The notes: generated from the sequence alone by a model not told the origin. A DNA stretch of 64,000 nt from Sepiola atlantica (GCA_963556195.1 OY744521.1:136208899-136272898); one strand, 5' to 3'; shown: positions 50,460-61,696, counted from the stretch's first letter. Translations and numbers: made by a program.

Positions 50460-51115
50460 ACCACTGATTGCCATGGACAATAACACCCTACCTGAGAGTC
50501 AAACGTTCAAACACTTCGGCCTAACATTCACAGGTAACATTAATTGAAACAAATACATAGAAGACATTGCCAAGGCTGCTTCAAAGAAAGTGGGCTCCCT
50601 CTACCGAGCTAGAAAACTTCTCACACCTGACAGTAGTCTATATCTTTACAAAGCCACCATCTGCCCATGCATGTAGTATTGTTGTCACATCTAGGCTGGT
50701 GCACCATCCACTAGTCTCTCCCTCTTAGACAAGGTCCAATAAAGAGTCGCTAATCTAATAGGTCCTTCACTATCTACCAAGCTCCGGCCCATGTCCCATC
50801 GCCACAATGTTGCATCCTTGTGCTTGTTTTACAAGTACTTCAATTGAATGTGCTCCGATGAACTTGCTGTACTGGTGCCCCCTTCGACTAACTAAATTTC
50901 ATCCAATCACTGTGGAATCCCTAAGATGCCAGAGAGTCTTCTGCTACAATAGTTTCTTTCCTCGTGTTGCTGGCCTTTGAAATTCCCTCCCTGCTCCCTG
51001 TTTCTCCGGCAGAAATTAATGTGAACAAGCATCTCGCTGCACAGCTCCCAATCTAGGATGACCCCAAAAACTTTCACCAATTCTCAGTAGACGCTTACGT
51101 CTACAGTGACAACTT
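50460..51115 (+). mobile_element. Decayed LINE reverse-transcriptase C-terminal region
   Basis: Readable blocks include ESQTFKHFGLTFTGNIN, NKYIEDIAKAASKKVGSLYR, LTPDSSLYLYKATICPCM, LDKVQ and MSHRHNVASLCLFYKYFN, with several stops in place of Trp, Arg or Glu codons. It is the longest member of the family seen also at 5727, 13850 and 56960 and covers the end of the RT domain onward. Many of the changes are CG-to-TG/CA type or single-base stops, which indicates long neutral decay. Confidence 0.85.
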
Positions 51116-51254
51116 GCCTTGTTTGTGGTGAACTAAGTTTTTTTTTAAATAAAGAGTAAAGTGAGAAACGACATAAAGTTCAACAGAAATTTGAGTCAGA
51201 TAAGTGGTATAAAAAAGATGAAAGATAAGAAAAAAGGAAGAAACGTGTGAAACG

Positions 51255-51302
51255 ATTAAACTGACTGAAGGCAGAATAGATGTTATACTTTGATCCTCGC
51301 AA
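51255..51302 (+). repeat. Short piece of dispersed repeat family B
   Basis: CTGACTGAAGGCAGAATAGA and TATACTTTGATCCTCGC match the end of the copies at 28930 and 63378. Confidence 0.55.
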
Positions 51303-51529
51303 TAAAATCTCAATTTTTATTATAATCGCGTAACATTTTTAAATTTCAAATGACCTAAAATGTGTATTTCTTTAGAGTTGCTATTTTTAATATTAAATTT
51401 CTGAAAATAAAAATATCATTTAAAAAACTAATACTCTCCTTTTTTTAATTCAGTCGTAATCGTTCGTAATTTCAGAAAACTAGAATTCGTAAACGATCTA
51501 CTTTCAAGGTCAAATTTAAAGACATAGCT

Positions 51530-52380
51530 ATGGGAAAAGTGAAGTGGGAACGACACAGAAAAATAAACAGCTTATATAGATAGGCAGATAAGAAAAGAAA
51601 GGAAGGAGGTGTAGAAAGAAACAGTAAAGGGGAAGAGATATCAGATAACAGATCAGAAGAAATATGAAAATAAAGAAAATAAAAGACGAAAAGAAATAAG
51701 AATCAGATGAGACGACATTTGAAAATGAAATGAAAGATTTTAAGAAAATGAAAATGGGAAAAGACAGACAGTAAATAAAGGAAAACAGAAAGGAAAACAG
51801 AAAGGAAAAGAATGGAACGAACAAAGAAAGTAGGAAAATATCGAAAGAGATAAAAGAAAATAGTAAAAGGAGGAATGAAAAAGAAAAGACGAAAGTGATA
51901 AATGAAGAAGAAATAAAGGAAATAGGAATAAAAATTAAAAATTGAAGGAGGACAAGGAGAAAACAAAAAAATAAATAAATCACATACAAAGAGAAAAAGT
52001 TTTTTTAAAAAAACATGCAAAAAAAGAAAAGAACGTAAAAAAATGAAAGAAAATGAATAAAAGAAACGAAAGTGAAATGAAAAGAACTAAGATGGAAAAG
52101 AAAACAAGAAAGAACAAAAGAAAAAAGATAAAGAATTAAAAACGGAACTAAGAAAGTAATAAATGGTGAAAATATACGTAAAGAAAAAACAGAGAAATTA
52201 AAGGAAAAGACAAATAAAAGAAAATTAAAGGAGAAAGAAACTCTTTAGAAACTTTGAAAAAGTAATGATTATTTTTAAGTAAAAACAAAGAAAAGAAAAA
52301 AATACACCAAATCAAATACGAAAAAAAATTACAAAGCGAATTTGTTTTGAAGAGGGAAATGATATTAAAAGATGTTAAAA
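51530..52380. repeat. Purine-rich tract
   Basis: About 850 bp in which the plus strand is almost entirely A/G (AGAAAGGAAAACAGAAAGG type), with a 13-bp GGAAAACAGAAA block repeated at 51780-51805. The decayed LINE at 50460 lies between this tract and the one at 49300. Confidence 0.88.
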
Positions 52381-53051
52381 CGTCAAATGGGGTCAGGGTT
52401 GCGCAGCGGTAGGCAGGATTGCTAGATTGATCTCAGTGCGCGGTCTGGCGTGGATAAAGAAATGTAATTCTGGAAACACAACTGGTAGATTAATGAAAAC
52501 CAGGGAAAACTTTGATGAGAACAGAGTCCATAGAAAAACGAAAGTCGGGATGGATTATTGATTTAACCTATAAAAAAACATATGCAGTTTACAGCTGCCA
52601 ATTATGTCATGACATTGCAGTTCACACCAAAATATATTTATTTTGAGACGGAGATGAAACGAAAGGGTGATATATCTTCTCATACAAAACATACACAACG
52701 CGCGTACACATAATCACATATGTAATATTCGTACATGAATAAGAAACTATCAATTATCTTTACAAGAAGAATATCAAATAAAACTTCAAAACATAATTTA
52801 AATATTAAAATATAACCAAATGTAGACATGTGAATAAATATTTGCTTTGTTATATAGACGGCGATTAAACAAAACATAAATTAAATAAATTCATTAATAA
52901 TATGAAATATATACGTAACTATTTGCTTTAATTGATATGTTTTGTCTAGATGAGCTTTAAAAGTAAATATTAGGGTGAGTAAATTGTTGATAGGTGTAAA
53001 TCCTTAAGTGTATCTAATTCACGAGACAAGAATGAGAAGGGGCTTAAGTAA

Positions 53052-53055
<4 letters not shown>
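52380..53055. other. Intron, one weak tRNA-like string
   Basis: GGGTTGCGCAGCGGTAGG at 52397 resembles a tRNA D-arm (box A), but no box B follows at the right distance. The rest is unassigned. Confidence 0.35.
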
Positions 53056-53112
<57 letters not shown>

Positions 53113-53133
53113 TTCTGACAATCTGTAAATACC

Positions 53134-53212
<79 letters not shown>
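53056..53212. repeat. (TA)n and (GATA)n microsatellites
   Basis: TA tract 53056-53108, TA tract 53138-53169, then about eleven GATA units to 53212. The Tc1-like element starts right at the end of this run. Confidence 0.96.
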
Positions 53213-53213
<1 letters not shown>

Positions 53214-53214
<1 letters not shown>

Positions 53215-53795
53215 TACACTCCTGATCAAAAATTTAAAACCACTTGAAAATCTTTTAAGAGAAACCTTATTTTTAAGGATATATTTTAAACTGCTCCCAC
53301 TTAAGGTTACAAATACTAAAAGGTTATGGAAACACACAGCTACATTCCAAACATTTTATTCAGAAATTTACATTTTTATAAAATGAGGCATTTTACACTT
53401 GATCAAAATTATAAGACCAGGGGTATAAATTGTTAGATCTATAGTAATTCCAATGTTTTTAGTTCAGTTAGAGATTAGCAATCACTGCGTAAAGGTGTCA
53501 CCATGCCTAAAGCAAGCAAACTTACCGAAGTTGAGCGTGCTCGAATTCTAGATTTCCATAAGCAAGGTTTGTCACAGCGGGCGATCGCAGTAAAACTGTG
53601 ATTTGCAACTTTCTAAAGAACAGTGAGAATTATGGAAAAGAAAAATCCACTGGTAGCCCCCAAAAATTGCTCCTGCATTGAGTAGGAAAATAAGACGGGT
53701 TGTTGTGAAAAACATTTTTGTCAGGGGTGTTAATAGGTACAGCGAAAGGTCATTCGTTTGCACAGGATCTGTTGTCTTAGATCGGATCTGTTCCG
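53214..53795 (+). mobile_element. Truncated Tc1/mariner-like element
   Basis: Begins ACTCCTGATCAAAAATTTAA, a Tc1-type terminal repeat next to a TA, with a related internal string (CTTGATCAAAATTATAAGAC) at 53398. An ORF starts at the ATG at 53503: MPKASKLTEVERARILDFHK, QGLSQRAIAVKL, then TGA at 53599. This is the first paired-like helix-turn-helix of a Tc1 transposase. After a short deletion another frame continues TVICNFLKNSENYGKEKSTG, and PALSRKIRRVVVKN follows in a third frame. The catalytic domain and right end are absent; the copy ends at a (TA)n tract at 53808. Confidence 0.88.
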
Positions 53796-53806
53796 ATTCC
53801 GACTTG

Positions 53807-53807
<1 letters not shown>

Positions 53808-53883
<76 letters not shown>
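53808..53883. repeat. (TA)n microsatellite
   Basis: About 38 TA units at the broken end of the Tc1-like copy. Confidence 0.97.
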
Positions 53884-53890
<7 letters not shown>

Positions 53891-54036
53891 TTAAATGACG
53901 AAAAAAAGTTTATTAAATCATTAGATGGTCAAGCAGAAAATATAATAAACTGACCTTGAATCCATGGATTTTTAAGGAATTACTCTTCTCCTCAGAAAAA
54001 AAGCAAATAAAATAAAATATCTATCATATATTATCA

Positions 54037-54037
<1 letters not shown>

Positions 54038-54070
<33 letters not shown>

Positions 54071-54085
54071 ATGTATGTATGTATG

Positions 54086-54175
<90 letters not shown>
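54038..54175. repeat. (TA)n with TGTG/TATG interruptions
   Basis: TA tract, short TGTGTG and TATGTATG block, then about 42 TA units. Confidence 0.96.
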
Positions 54176-54178
<3 letters not shown>

Positions 54179-54179
54179 T

Positions 54180-54407
54180 AGAACCTGATTGTTTGTTCAC
54201 AACTCCTCCTACGGGTTTCAGAGAACGACACCATAACAATATATATTCTGAAACTACATTATCCAGAGTACTTGGATGAGTTATTTCATATTTTCTTTTA
54301 ATGGATTCAAGTGCGAACGCAGACCGCATGTTAATGTTGTAGTCTGTACAGACTACAACATTAACATGTGGTTCCTCATTCAATCCGGTCAACTCCGGGA
54401 GTGTCAT
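54180..54407 (-). other. Unrecognised minus-strand open frame containing a palindrome
   Basis: From the ATG at 54407 the minus strand is open and non-repetitive for about 77 codons ([20 protein letters not shown], then [17 protein letters not shown] and [17 protein letters not shown]) before running into TA repeats. The composition is protein-like, but I know no family for it; a broken mobile-element ORF is possible. The palindrome at 54327-54368 lies inside. Confidence 0.35.
54327..54368. repeat. Perfect 42-bp palindrome without spacer
   Basis: CATGTTAATGTTGTAGTCTG-T at 54327-54347 is followed immediately by its exact reverse complement at 54348-54368. No mismatch and no loop. Confidence 0.97.
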
Positions 54408-54529
54408 TTAGCAGATATGTAACAAATGACCAATTTCTGTTATCAGTATCGTATACATTTTAAATAAGTAAATGGCTTCATTCATATACGATATAATATC
54501 TCTTACTGCCACTAGCAGTTTGGGTTACA

Positions 54530-54612
54530 TCAGTTGTTATAGCACAGGACGCCACCCATTAGCGTCCCGGTTTCGAATCTCGCCAGTCAGAGCCACACCG
54601 AAACATGTTTCT
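54530..54612 (+). repeat. Possible tRNA-like SINE remnant
   Basis: CATCAGTTGTTATAGCAC then CCCGGTTTCGAATCTCGCC (box B-like) followed by a TA tract at 54618. Same layout (box B, short unique piece, TA tail) as the other SINE remnants but box A is poor. Confidence 0.5.
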
Positions 54613-54614
54613 GC

Positions 54615-54617
<3 letters not shown>

Positions 54618-54680
<63 letters not shown>
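54618..54680. repeat. (TA)n microsatellite
   Basis: About 31 TA units. Confidence 0.97.
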
Positions 54681-54684
<4 letters not shown>

Positions 54685-54857
54685 TGACAAGTAGATTCAA
54701 GCAAATGTTATTAACTAAGACGGAGTGTTTTTGTTTGTTTTATGAGGCTCATATTAAAGCTGTAAATACTAGCTGTTAAAAAGTAAACATTAAAAATAAA
54801 TAGACGTAAACACACCAAGACTGACGATAATTTTATAAATCAAATCGAATATATATA

Positions 54858-54863
54858 TGTGTG

Positions 54864-54898
<35 letters not shown>

Positions 54899-54902
54899 GT
54901 GT
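54858..54902. repeat. (TG)n microsatellite
   Basis: About 21 TG units with one TTTG break. Confidence 0.95.
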
Positions 54903-56285
54903 TACTCATACTCTCGTATTCATTCGCCTTCTCTTTCAAGCAAAACAGATTTACTTATCTCTCTTTGACTCATACATGCTTTCTTGTTCCTCCTTGTCTA
55001 CATTGTCTAACGCACTTAGTTCTCGTACATGCATGTGATTTAATCCCAACCCCACCTGTTTTGTTTTGGGTTTTGCTTCCTTCCGTTTCATTAGATCAGT
55101 TGATGCTACTCAACCAACCGATGATTATGCCCCTACTCCTCCGTAGATCACCGAAACCCGCACCCCACCTCGCAAACCTTACTTCGTTATGCTGCGGTTC
55201 ACTTGGCTCATTAGATAAAAACAAATAACAATGAAACACAAAGAAATAGTTCTTTATTCATTTTTTTATTAGACCTTTTTGTTCAACGTGTAAAGTTTCC
55301 TCTTCTCTGGCCAACAATTCCACTTCCGCCGATTTACTCTTCGCGTCGAAACAAATACCACTGAAGTGTATCAGCGTTTGGAGCGTATATGTGCGTAACA
55401 CTAATCGGTAGTAAGGTCTGTGGTCACCTGATGTAAGAAGTAATATAGACCATTGGGATAAAGTTAATTTTGATGCGTATCAGATGTAAATAGTTCATTG
55501 TTTAAACGGAAATGCATTTTATTATGTTAAAAAGGATTTGATTATTCTTTTACCGCTTCAATTATTTGTTAAAAAAAACGTAACATTTGTCTCCGACATT
55601 TTTGTAATAATACTAATACGAACATCATGTTTCTTTTCAATAATAGTCCGTGCTTTGCTTACAAGCGTACACACACGGGGTTTATATTATAATAAAAGAT
55701 AATTCAGAAAATAAAAAGTAATAAATAAAAATGTATTTCTTTTTTAATATCAGCTATACACTAAGGTCTGTAACCGCAACAGAACACGCAAGAACCAGTG
55801 TTGCCAAAGAGATGTATCTATTGAATGCATTGAATGCATTGCTGTCTCGTCCCCTTTACCATCTGCCATCTTAAGTTTGTCTCATGCGTGGGCTGTCGGG
55901 TCGGTTGTAATAACTACACAAGCAAGTTATATGGATCTTTTCCTTAGTCTTTTCATATATTTTTTTATGAACAGAGAAAACATCGCGCGAAGCATAGTAT
56001 TAATAGTCCCATTTAAATGTATCGAAACCAACCCCATGGCTGCGGGGTGTTTAGCCAAGACTCACGTAAGCCGCCCGCCCGCTTCCCTTCAAGTTAAGCC
56101 AGAAAAGAGATAGAACTAGATTGCTCTCGCTCTCGCCACGTAACGTCACAGTAACGCAAGAACTACAAGTCTTGCTACCTTCTACAACGGCCAATTTACA
56201 ACAACACCATATTACATATGTGATTGATATTTGCCCCAAAATGTACAACATGCATACTCTCTTGCCAGTCGAAGATACATTCTCG
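54903..56285. other. Intron, no exon recognised
   Basis: 55770-56200 is richer in GC (for example CCGCCCGCCCGC near 56070) and may be a retroelement end, but no terminal repeat or coding motif is visible. TTGAATGCA is duplicated at 55822-55840. Confidence 0.35.
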
Positions 56286-56289
56286 ACAT

Positions 56290-56540
56290 CAGTCTGACAG
56301 TGACTTTGTTGCTATCGGACTGAGGTATAGTTCTGTTCAGTCTCAGGAGATTAACTCTCCCAAGCTTTACCTTCTCTTTGAGAAGGGGTTAGTTTATTGC
56401 TAATCGCCTGAGGCACCCCTACCGGGGAATGCCGATTGGTCTGCTCAGGCATTTTTGTAGGGCAGAGCACGCTAATTCTAGTACGCTGGCTTTCCACATC
56501 TGACGTGGCTAACCGTCTGGAGAGGATGTAGATAAAAATA
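56290..56540 (+). repeat. Dispersed repeat family A, copy 4
   Basis: GTTCTGTTCAGTCTCAGGAG, CTTTACCTTCTCTTTGAGAA, ATCGCCTGAGGCACCCCTAC and GGGGAATGCCGATTGGTCTG align with copy 1 over the full length. Confidence 0.87.
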
Positions 56541-56959
56541 CTTTGACCTTGTGTCTAACTTCCTGCAGAGCATTTAAATAAACATACAGTGTTGGCAAAA
56601 AATATTTGAAAAATATGACAAGAAGTTGAATTAAAACATAGCCATTATGAATCTCCAAAATACAAACAGTATTTTGGAGATGCGAAATTTCATCATTATT
56701 TACAATTTTCTGACTGCTTTAATCATCTTCGGTGTTGTCCGGGACGAACATGGCCGAAACGATGAGTATGTTTGTTCAGGTGTGCAGATTATCTCTCGAT
56801 TCTGAATTCAATCCGGAGTAAAAGCAAGAATCACTTGGTTCAATAAGTTAACTGAAACAATGTCTCTTGGCCTTTGGAATGGAATACGAACAGTGTACCC
56901 CTGTAACTAATTTATATTTAAGAAATTTAGATTGGCACGTGTTCTTCAGAAAAGTCTGA

Positions 56960-57240
56960 TTTATTCTCTTCTTCCTTTGTTCCAGCTCGTTTGACTCGTT
57001 GGTCTCGTGGTCTTCATCATTTCGCTGTTTGTATACCTCGCTATAATACAGCTTCCTATTTCAGTAGCTTCATTTTGGGAATTCTCTTTCTGATGACTGT
57101 TTTCATCTTACCTATAGCCTCAGTCTTTTCAAGGCTACGGTCAATAGGCATCTCCAGTCTTTGTGATAATCATCTTTCGTTCGTTTTAGTTCCTTACATC
57201 AAGTGGCTGTATGCCTTGTCTGTGTGACTTCAATAAACAA
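56960..57240 (+). mobile_element. LINE 3' coding fragment
   Basis: The frame reads LTRWSRGLHHFAVCIPRYNT, ASYFSSF, then shifts; the segment corresponds block for block to 6085-6365. H-H-F-A-V-x-I-P-R-x-x-T-x-S-Y-x-x-S-F is a recurrent C-terminal pattern in this LINE type. It has no RT core. Confidence 0.75.
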
Positions 57241-57284
57241 ATCTTTTTCATTATATGGTTATGGTTTTAGCCGATGTAACCTTC

Positions 57285-57500
57285 AGTCTTCTTTAGTGCA
57301 TCTTGTCAAACTTGGAAACTTTCTAATCGAAGTTTGGAATCTTAACACGTTCGATATAAAGATTCCCAAGTTCGACTAGAAGGTGCCATGTTGTAAAAGA
57401 AGCACATGGAGAAGTTTCGACGTTACATCGGTCGAAACGTTGTTAATACAAGAATCAAGATAAGAATAGTAGTTCGAATAATTCAAATAATAATAGAGAT
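57285..57500. repeat. Imperfect fold-back following the LINE fragment
   Basis: GTGCATCTTGTCAAACTTGG ... CTAATCGAA (57297-57332) pairs with TTCGATATAAAGATTCCCAA ... GAAGGTGC (57349-57388). CGATGTAAC and its reverse GTTACATCG flank at 57274 and 57424. A related sequence follows the LINE copy at 6470-6550. Confidence 0.7.
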
Positions 57501-58980
57501 AATGTTGTTTAAATCTTTATTTATAAAATTACTATATGTAAATAGCTTCCTAAACTTTCAAAGTTTTAATACATGAGGATTTGCTAAGAATTTTAAAGCC
57601 AGTTTAAATGACTTTCTATTCCTTAGTTTTAATAATTCCAAATTCATCTCAAATTGTGAAGTGCCACAATTCATTCTTTTGTTTTCGATTATTAACAAAA
57701 GGTTAAAATGGCTGCCTCATTTACAAAAAAAACGAAATGCATTATGGTCGATTTAATTTCGTGATTAAATTATTTTTATAGTACTTTTTAAAAGTTATTT
57801 TTGGTACTTTTTGCTATTGTATTTTTGATTTCACTAAATAATCGATTAATAGTAAATAATAAAATAATAATGCGTAAGTACGTAGAGGCGACAAACACAC
57901 CCACGTATTCAGACACACGAGAAGTTGTCTAACAATATTATCAATATAGAGATTAGGGACTTCTGTAATTAAAACAGAACTGAAATTTATAAATAAATGC
58001 CTGTAGAATACCGTCTCTTGTTTATAAAAGAAGCAATGAAAAACGTATTCGACGTATAAACGCCCTATCCATTGTGGGAATATAGTTACAATCATGATAA
58101 TTGGGCATAGGAATAGAGCTGACAAGTGTTCAGAACAATTCAGCTGAGGATACAATACGAGAACAAAGAAAGAGGGACGTGGTTTGAAACGGAAAGAAAA
58201 TATTCTGTGCAAATGTGATATGACAGAAACTAAGAAGAAGTAGATATGGTTATATAAAAAAAAACATAAAACTAGAGAAACGGACTCTTTTGTCATTACA
58301 TGCTAGAGTTAATTCATTGGAGACAAATACATAAACAATAATAACGCCATGCATTTAGAAATGAAAATGTACGTTGTCGTTTGAATCAACTTAAAAATGT
58401 CGCATATAAGCATTTTTCTTTTTTACTATTTATAAAGTGTTTTTCTTTTATTCAAAGCATTAAAATATGTTTTGTACTAATGAGTCACCGCATATCAAGC
58501 CTTAAAGGCAACTCAAGGATAAGTGTTAAGGAGTCCGTCAGGTGGACGGTGAGACAACACCTATAGGAATCTGAGACAACACTTTGAGGAAACAGTCGTT
58601 CTGTTTTAAAACATTAGACATAAAAAAGTTAAAACATAAACTCATTTTTACGATAGACGTAATACAAATTAAAGTTTAACTAAAGAACCAAAACAGTTTT
58701 GGTGGTACCAATAATATATAGGTAACGAAGAATAATAGCCCAAACCAGTTTTGATCAAACCTCATTTCTATTCAGGCATCCGACTCCGTGTTTCCTGCGT
58801 GTTTTCTTCCCCTGTGACAAGGACAAGTAACGATATTCGTTAATCGAATAGGCGACACTTCAATAGTAATCAACTATACTGGAATTAAAAAAGAAAGAAA
58901 CATTTTTTATGAATATTATTCTCCTGAAATACACCATTATGTTAACACAACTTTACTAATGTTTTTTTTTCTTTTTACAG
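57501..58980. other. Intron before the last visible exon, no recognised element
   Basis: The minus strand is open for 160 codons at 57814-58296 with a hydrophobic, Phe/Tyr-rich product and no motif; I do not support it as a gene. Confidence 0.35.
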
Positions 58981-59022
58981 GGCCTGTTTTTCTTCATGTT
59001 CCATTGTATGATGAATATTGAT
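58981..59022 (+). CDS. aGPCR exon: second half of TM7 (42 nt)
   Basis: This very small exon has a T-rich acceptor (TTTTTTTTCTTTTTACAG) and a GTAAGT donor. It encodes 14 residues, GLFFFMFHCMMNID, matching the conserved end of TM7 ('GxFIFxFHCxxN'). It is in phase 0 at both ends, so skipping would delete 14 residues without a frameshift. If the donor were not used, translation would add V-S-S and stop at a TGA seven bases into the intron reading, giving an almost tail-less receptor. No tail exon is recognisable between here and 64000. Confidence 0.93.
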
Positions 59023-59051
59023 GTAAGTAGTTGAATTTATATACCTTGTGT

Positions 59052-59114
<63 letters not shown>
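59052..59114. repeat. (TA)n microsatellite
   Basis: About 31 TA units, 30 bases after the last exon donor. Confidence 0.97.
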
Positions 59115-59119
<5 letters not shown>

Positions 59120-59139
59120 TTTACAGTAAATGATTTCTA

Positions 59140-59330
59140 ATATCAACGTACGTATGTTTCATCTCAACCAAGACTCATCAGTAGAGTAATATGAAACTTT
59201 ACCACTGATCGTAAAATTCGAACCACGAACTAAAGTCACCTTTGACTTCTATCCCACATCTATATACCAACACGGCCGTCGAAACAGCTATACAAGGAGG
59301 AACAAAAACATTCCTACTATTCATTAAACG
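59140..59330 (-). repeat. tRNA-like SINE remnant
   Basis: Reverse complement has CGACGGCCGTGTTGGTATAT (box A-like) and CGTGGTTCGAATTTTACG (box B). CACCTTTGACT is shared with the copy at 32665, and CGTACGTATGTTTCAT with 32585. Confidence 0.68.
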
Positions 59331-59369
59331 AACTTAATAAGCCTCAAAAGAGTATTCTTCCTACCAAAG

Positions 59370-59370
<1 letters not shown>

Positions 59371-59435
<65 letters not shown>
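59371..59435. repeat. (TA)n microsatellite
   Basis: About 32 TA units. Confidence 0.97.
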
Positions 59436-59438
<3 letters not shown>

Positions 59439-59764
59439 ATGTATGTTCGTTGGTTTATAGATGTTAATCTAATAAAACTATGGCGTTTATAAGATAATGC
59501 TCAATAACAAGTAGAGCTGTATTTTAGTATATGTTTAATTGTTGGCTACATATGTGCATACATGTTTCATCTGTGACTTTATTTTAAATCTAGCTTTCTC
59601 AGGTCGCAGTAAATATACTGAAAAAAACATGAATTCAATTCTCACAGAAAGTTTTGGCTGTGGGGGAGGAGGGAGACGGGAATTAGACATTCGTACAGGG
59701 ACGAGACATGCTAGAAGGTATTCATCGTATTAATACGTACACAATATATACGTTCATACACATT

Positions 59765-59767
59765 CAA

Positions 59768-59819
<52 letters not shown>
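59765..59819. repeat. (CA)n(TA)n microsatellite
   Basis: About eleven CA then about sixteen TA units. Confidence 0.96.
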
Positions 59820-59821
<2 letters not shown>

Positions 59822-61690
59822 AACTAGCGTTAAACATATACAAGTAAGGAGCTAAAAGACAGACATTCATCCTCCCTTTGTCAGAAACATCGTTACTGGA
59901 ATGTGAAGGTTAAAGGACAAAATAAGGGAAGCGAGATTTACGAGGATGCCGAAAGTTAACCCAATGTCCACTTTACACTTTCCTTCGTATGATCGTAGGC
60001 GGGCTTTTTTAGATGGATAATATCTGACGATCTAGTCTTGAGGGTCGATATGTGCGATTTGAGGGGTTGTTTAACAATTCTCACAGAATTCTGACTAACA
60101 AATGTTTAGGAAAATAAGAAGAAATAATGGTTAATTATGAATTATACAACAAAATTATTTACTGTGGACATTATGTATAAATTGTCTTTGTTGGGGGATG
60201 ATGGAAAATTGAGCGTTCTTAATACATATATATTTTAGTTTATTGGAATTGGAGAGGGGATACGTTAACATAAGTTTTTTTCGTTTCTCTCAACCTTAGC
60301 GATTAAGTAGATAAGCTAATTTGTAATATAAAACTATAAATTAATAGGAATTTCGTCAGCTTAATTGGAAGCAATCTCATTGTGTTCACGGTGGGAGAGA
60401 GTAATTTTAATCTGAATGTTAACTAATGAAACCTATATGAGACCAGTACAATACAAATTATTAGTTGTATATCTTGATAAATAGTATTAGAAATTTTCAG
60501 ACTGTCTTGGTTCCGGTTATATTTTGGTTTAGTAATTTAATATTATTTCAAATTTCAAAACCCGGAGGATACCTTACATGCGCAATTAAAATCAAAACGA
60601 TGTTGTTATATGTGGTTATATCATTATACAGTTTTTCTTTGCTAATTTCTATCTGTTCATGTCCTGTCCTCTCTGTATTTGGAAAAAGTTTTTTTAAGAG
60701 ATATATAGAATATATTCTTTCGTTGGTTCGATGTGTTATATATGTAATTTTAGCCTATTAACATATTTACTATGCCTCTCATATAGACTATAAAAGAAAG
60801 ACTTGTTTAATTTAATTTAATTAAATGGGAATATTCTTTGTTTACTTTCCTGCTATACTGCTATAGGCATTTGCATGAGACCTTTGATAATTTTCTTTTT
60901 TTAATTAAGTAGGCAGATAACTCAATCAGTTTTTAATCAGAAATTATAACCATTTAATTTGTTATTTATTTTTGCTTTTTATGGTTAAGCGTAAGATGAT
61001 CGGAGCAATTCATTTTGGATTTTTTAACACGGGGCCTTTAAAACAAATGAAAGCAGATGCAATAAGTAGATTTTTTAAAATAGTGATTCAATTTTAAACT
61101 AATTCCAATTTTATAGATATGGTAATATTGTCATTTAATCCCGTAAATTTGTATCTACTTTCAGTGAAAGAAACATCTGTCTTTTGTATGTTCTAAAAAC
61201 ATAAAATCACCATTTTTACGAATACGATGTCAGCCGTTGAGAGCGTAGATTTTTATTATCGGTATTAGTCAACATGCGCCCTACATTTCGCCCTAGACAC
61301 CTACATCAGCTTTGGGGGCGCAGCTTTTCATTGGGGTCATCAGCATCGTGTCAATTACCCCGCTACTGTGCATTTTCACTTCCGTTCTCTTATCATGTCA
61401 CAAAGCTAGTTTTTGTTTGCCATCGTCAGATTTCATGATATATATATATATGTATACATACATTCGCATTCGTTCTATGCAGGATTGTTTACTATATCAA
61501 ACCTTCGAACAATTTGCAACATTATTTTAGACAATTTCTGTTTTACTTTTAGACTATTTCTTAGTGAAATTATTATTAGTATTGATAAAATAAATACCCG
61601 TTCTATGGACATTATTATTTTTGCTTTTTATAAGTGAATAATCTATTTTTAATTCGAAGGATTATTTTTATTTATTAAAATATTTAGCAA
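59820..61690. other. 3' side of the gene: no tail exon recognised
   Basis: I looked for a phase-0 acceptor followed by a basic tail sequence (family pattern V-R-x-x-x-x-R) and found none. Open frames at 60465-60761 and 61312-61637 are AT-driven. Confidence 0.4.
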
Positions 61691-61696
61691 AGTTTA

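Noticed and set aside
51528..52020. 153-codon minus-strand hydrophobic frame, membrane protein-like
   Set aside because: It is the complement of an A/G-rich tract, which yields Phe/Ser/Leu codons by composition.
57814..58296. 160-codon minus-strand frame with hydrophobic stretches
   Set aside because: No motif, no splice or promoter context, and AT-rich composition explains Phe/Leu/Tyr bias.
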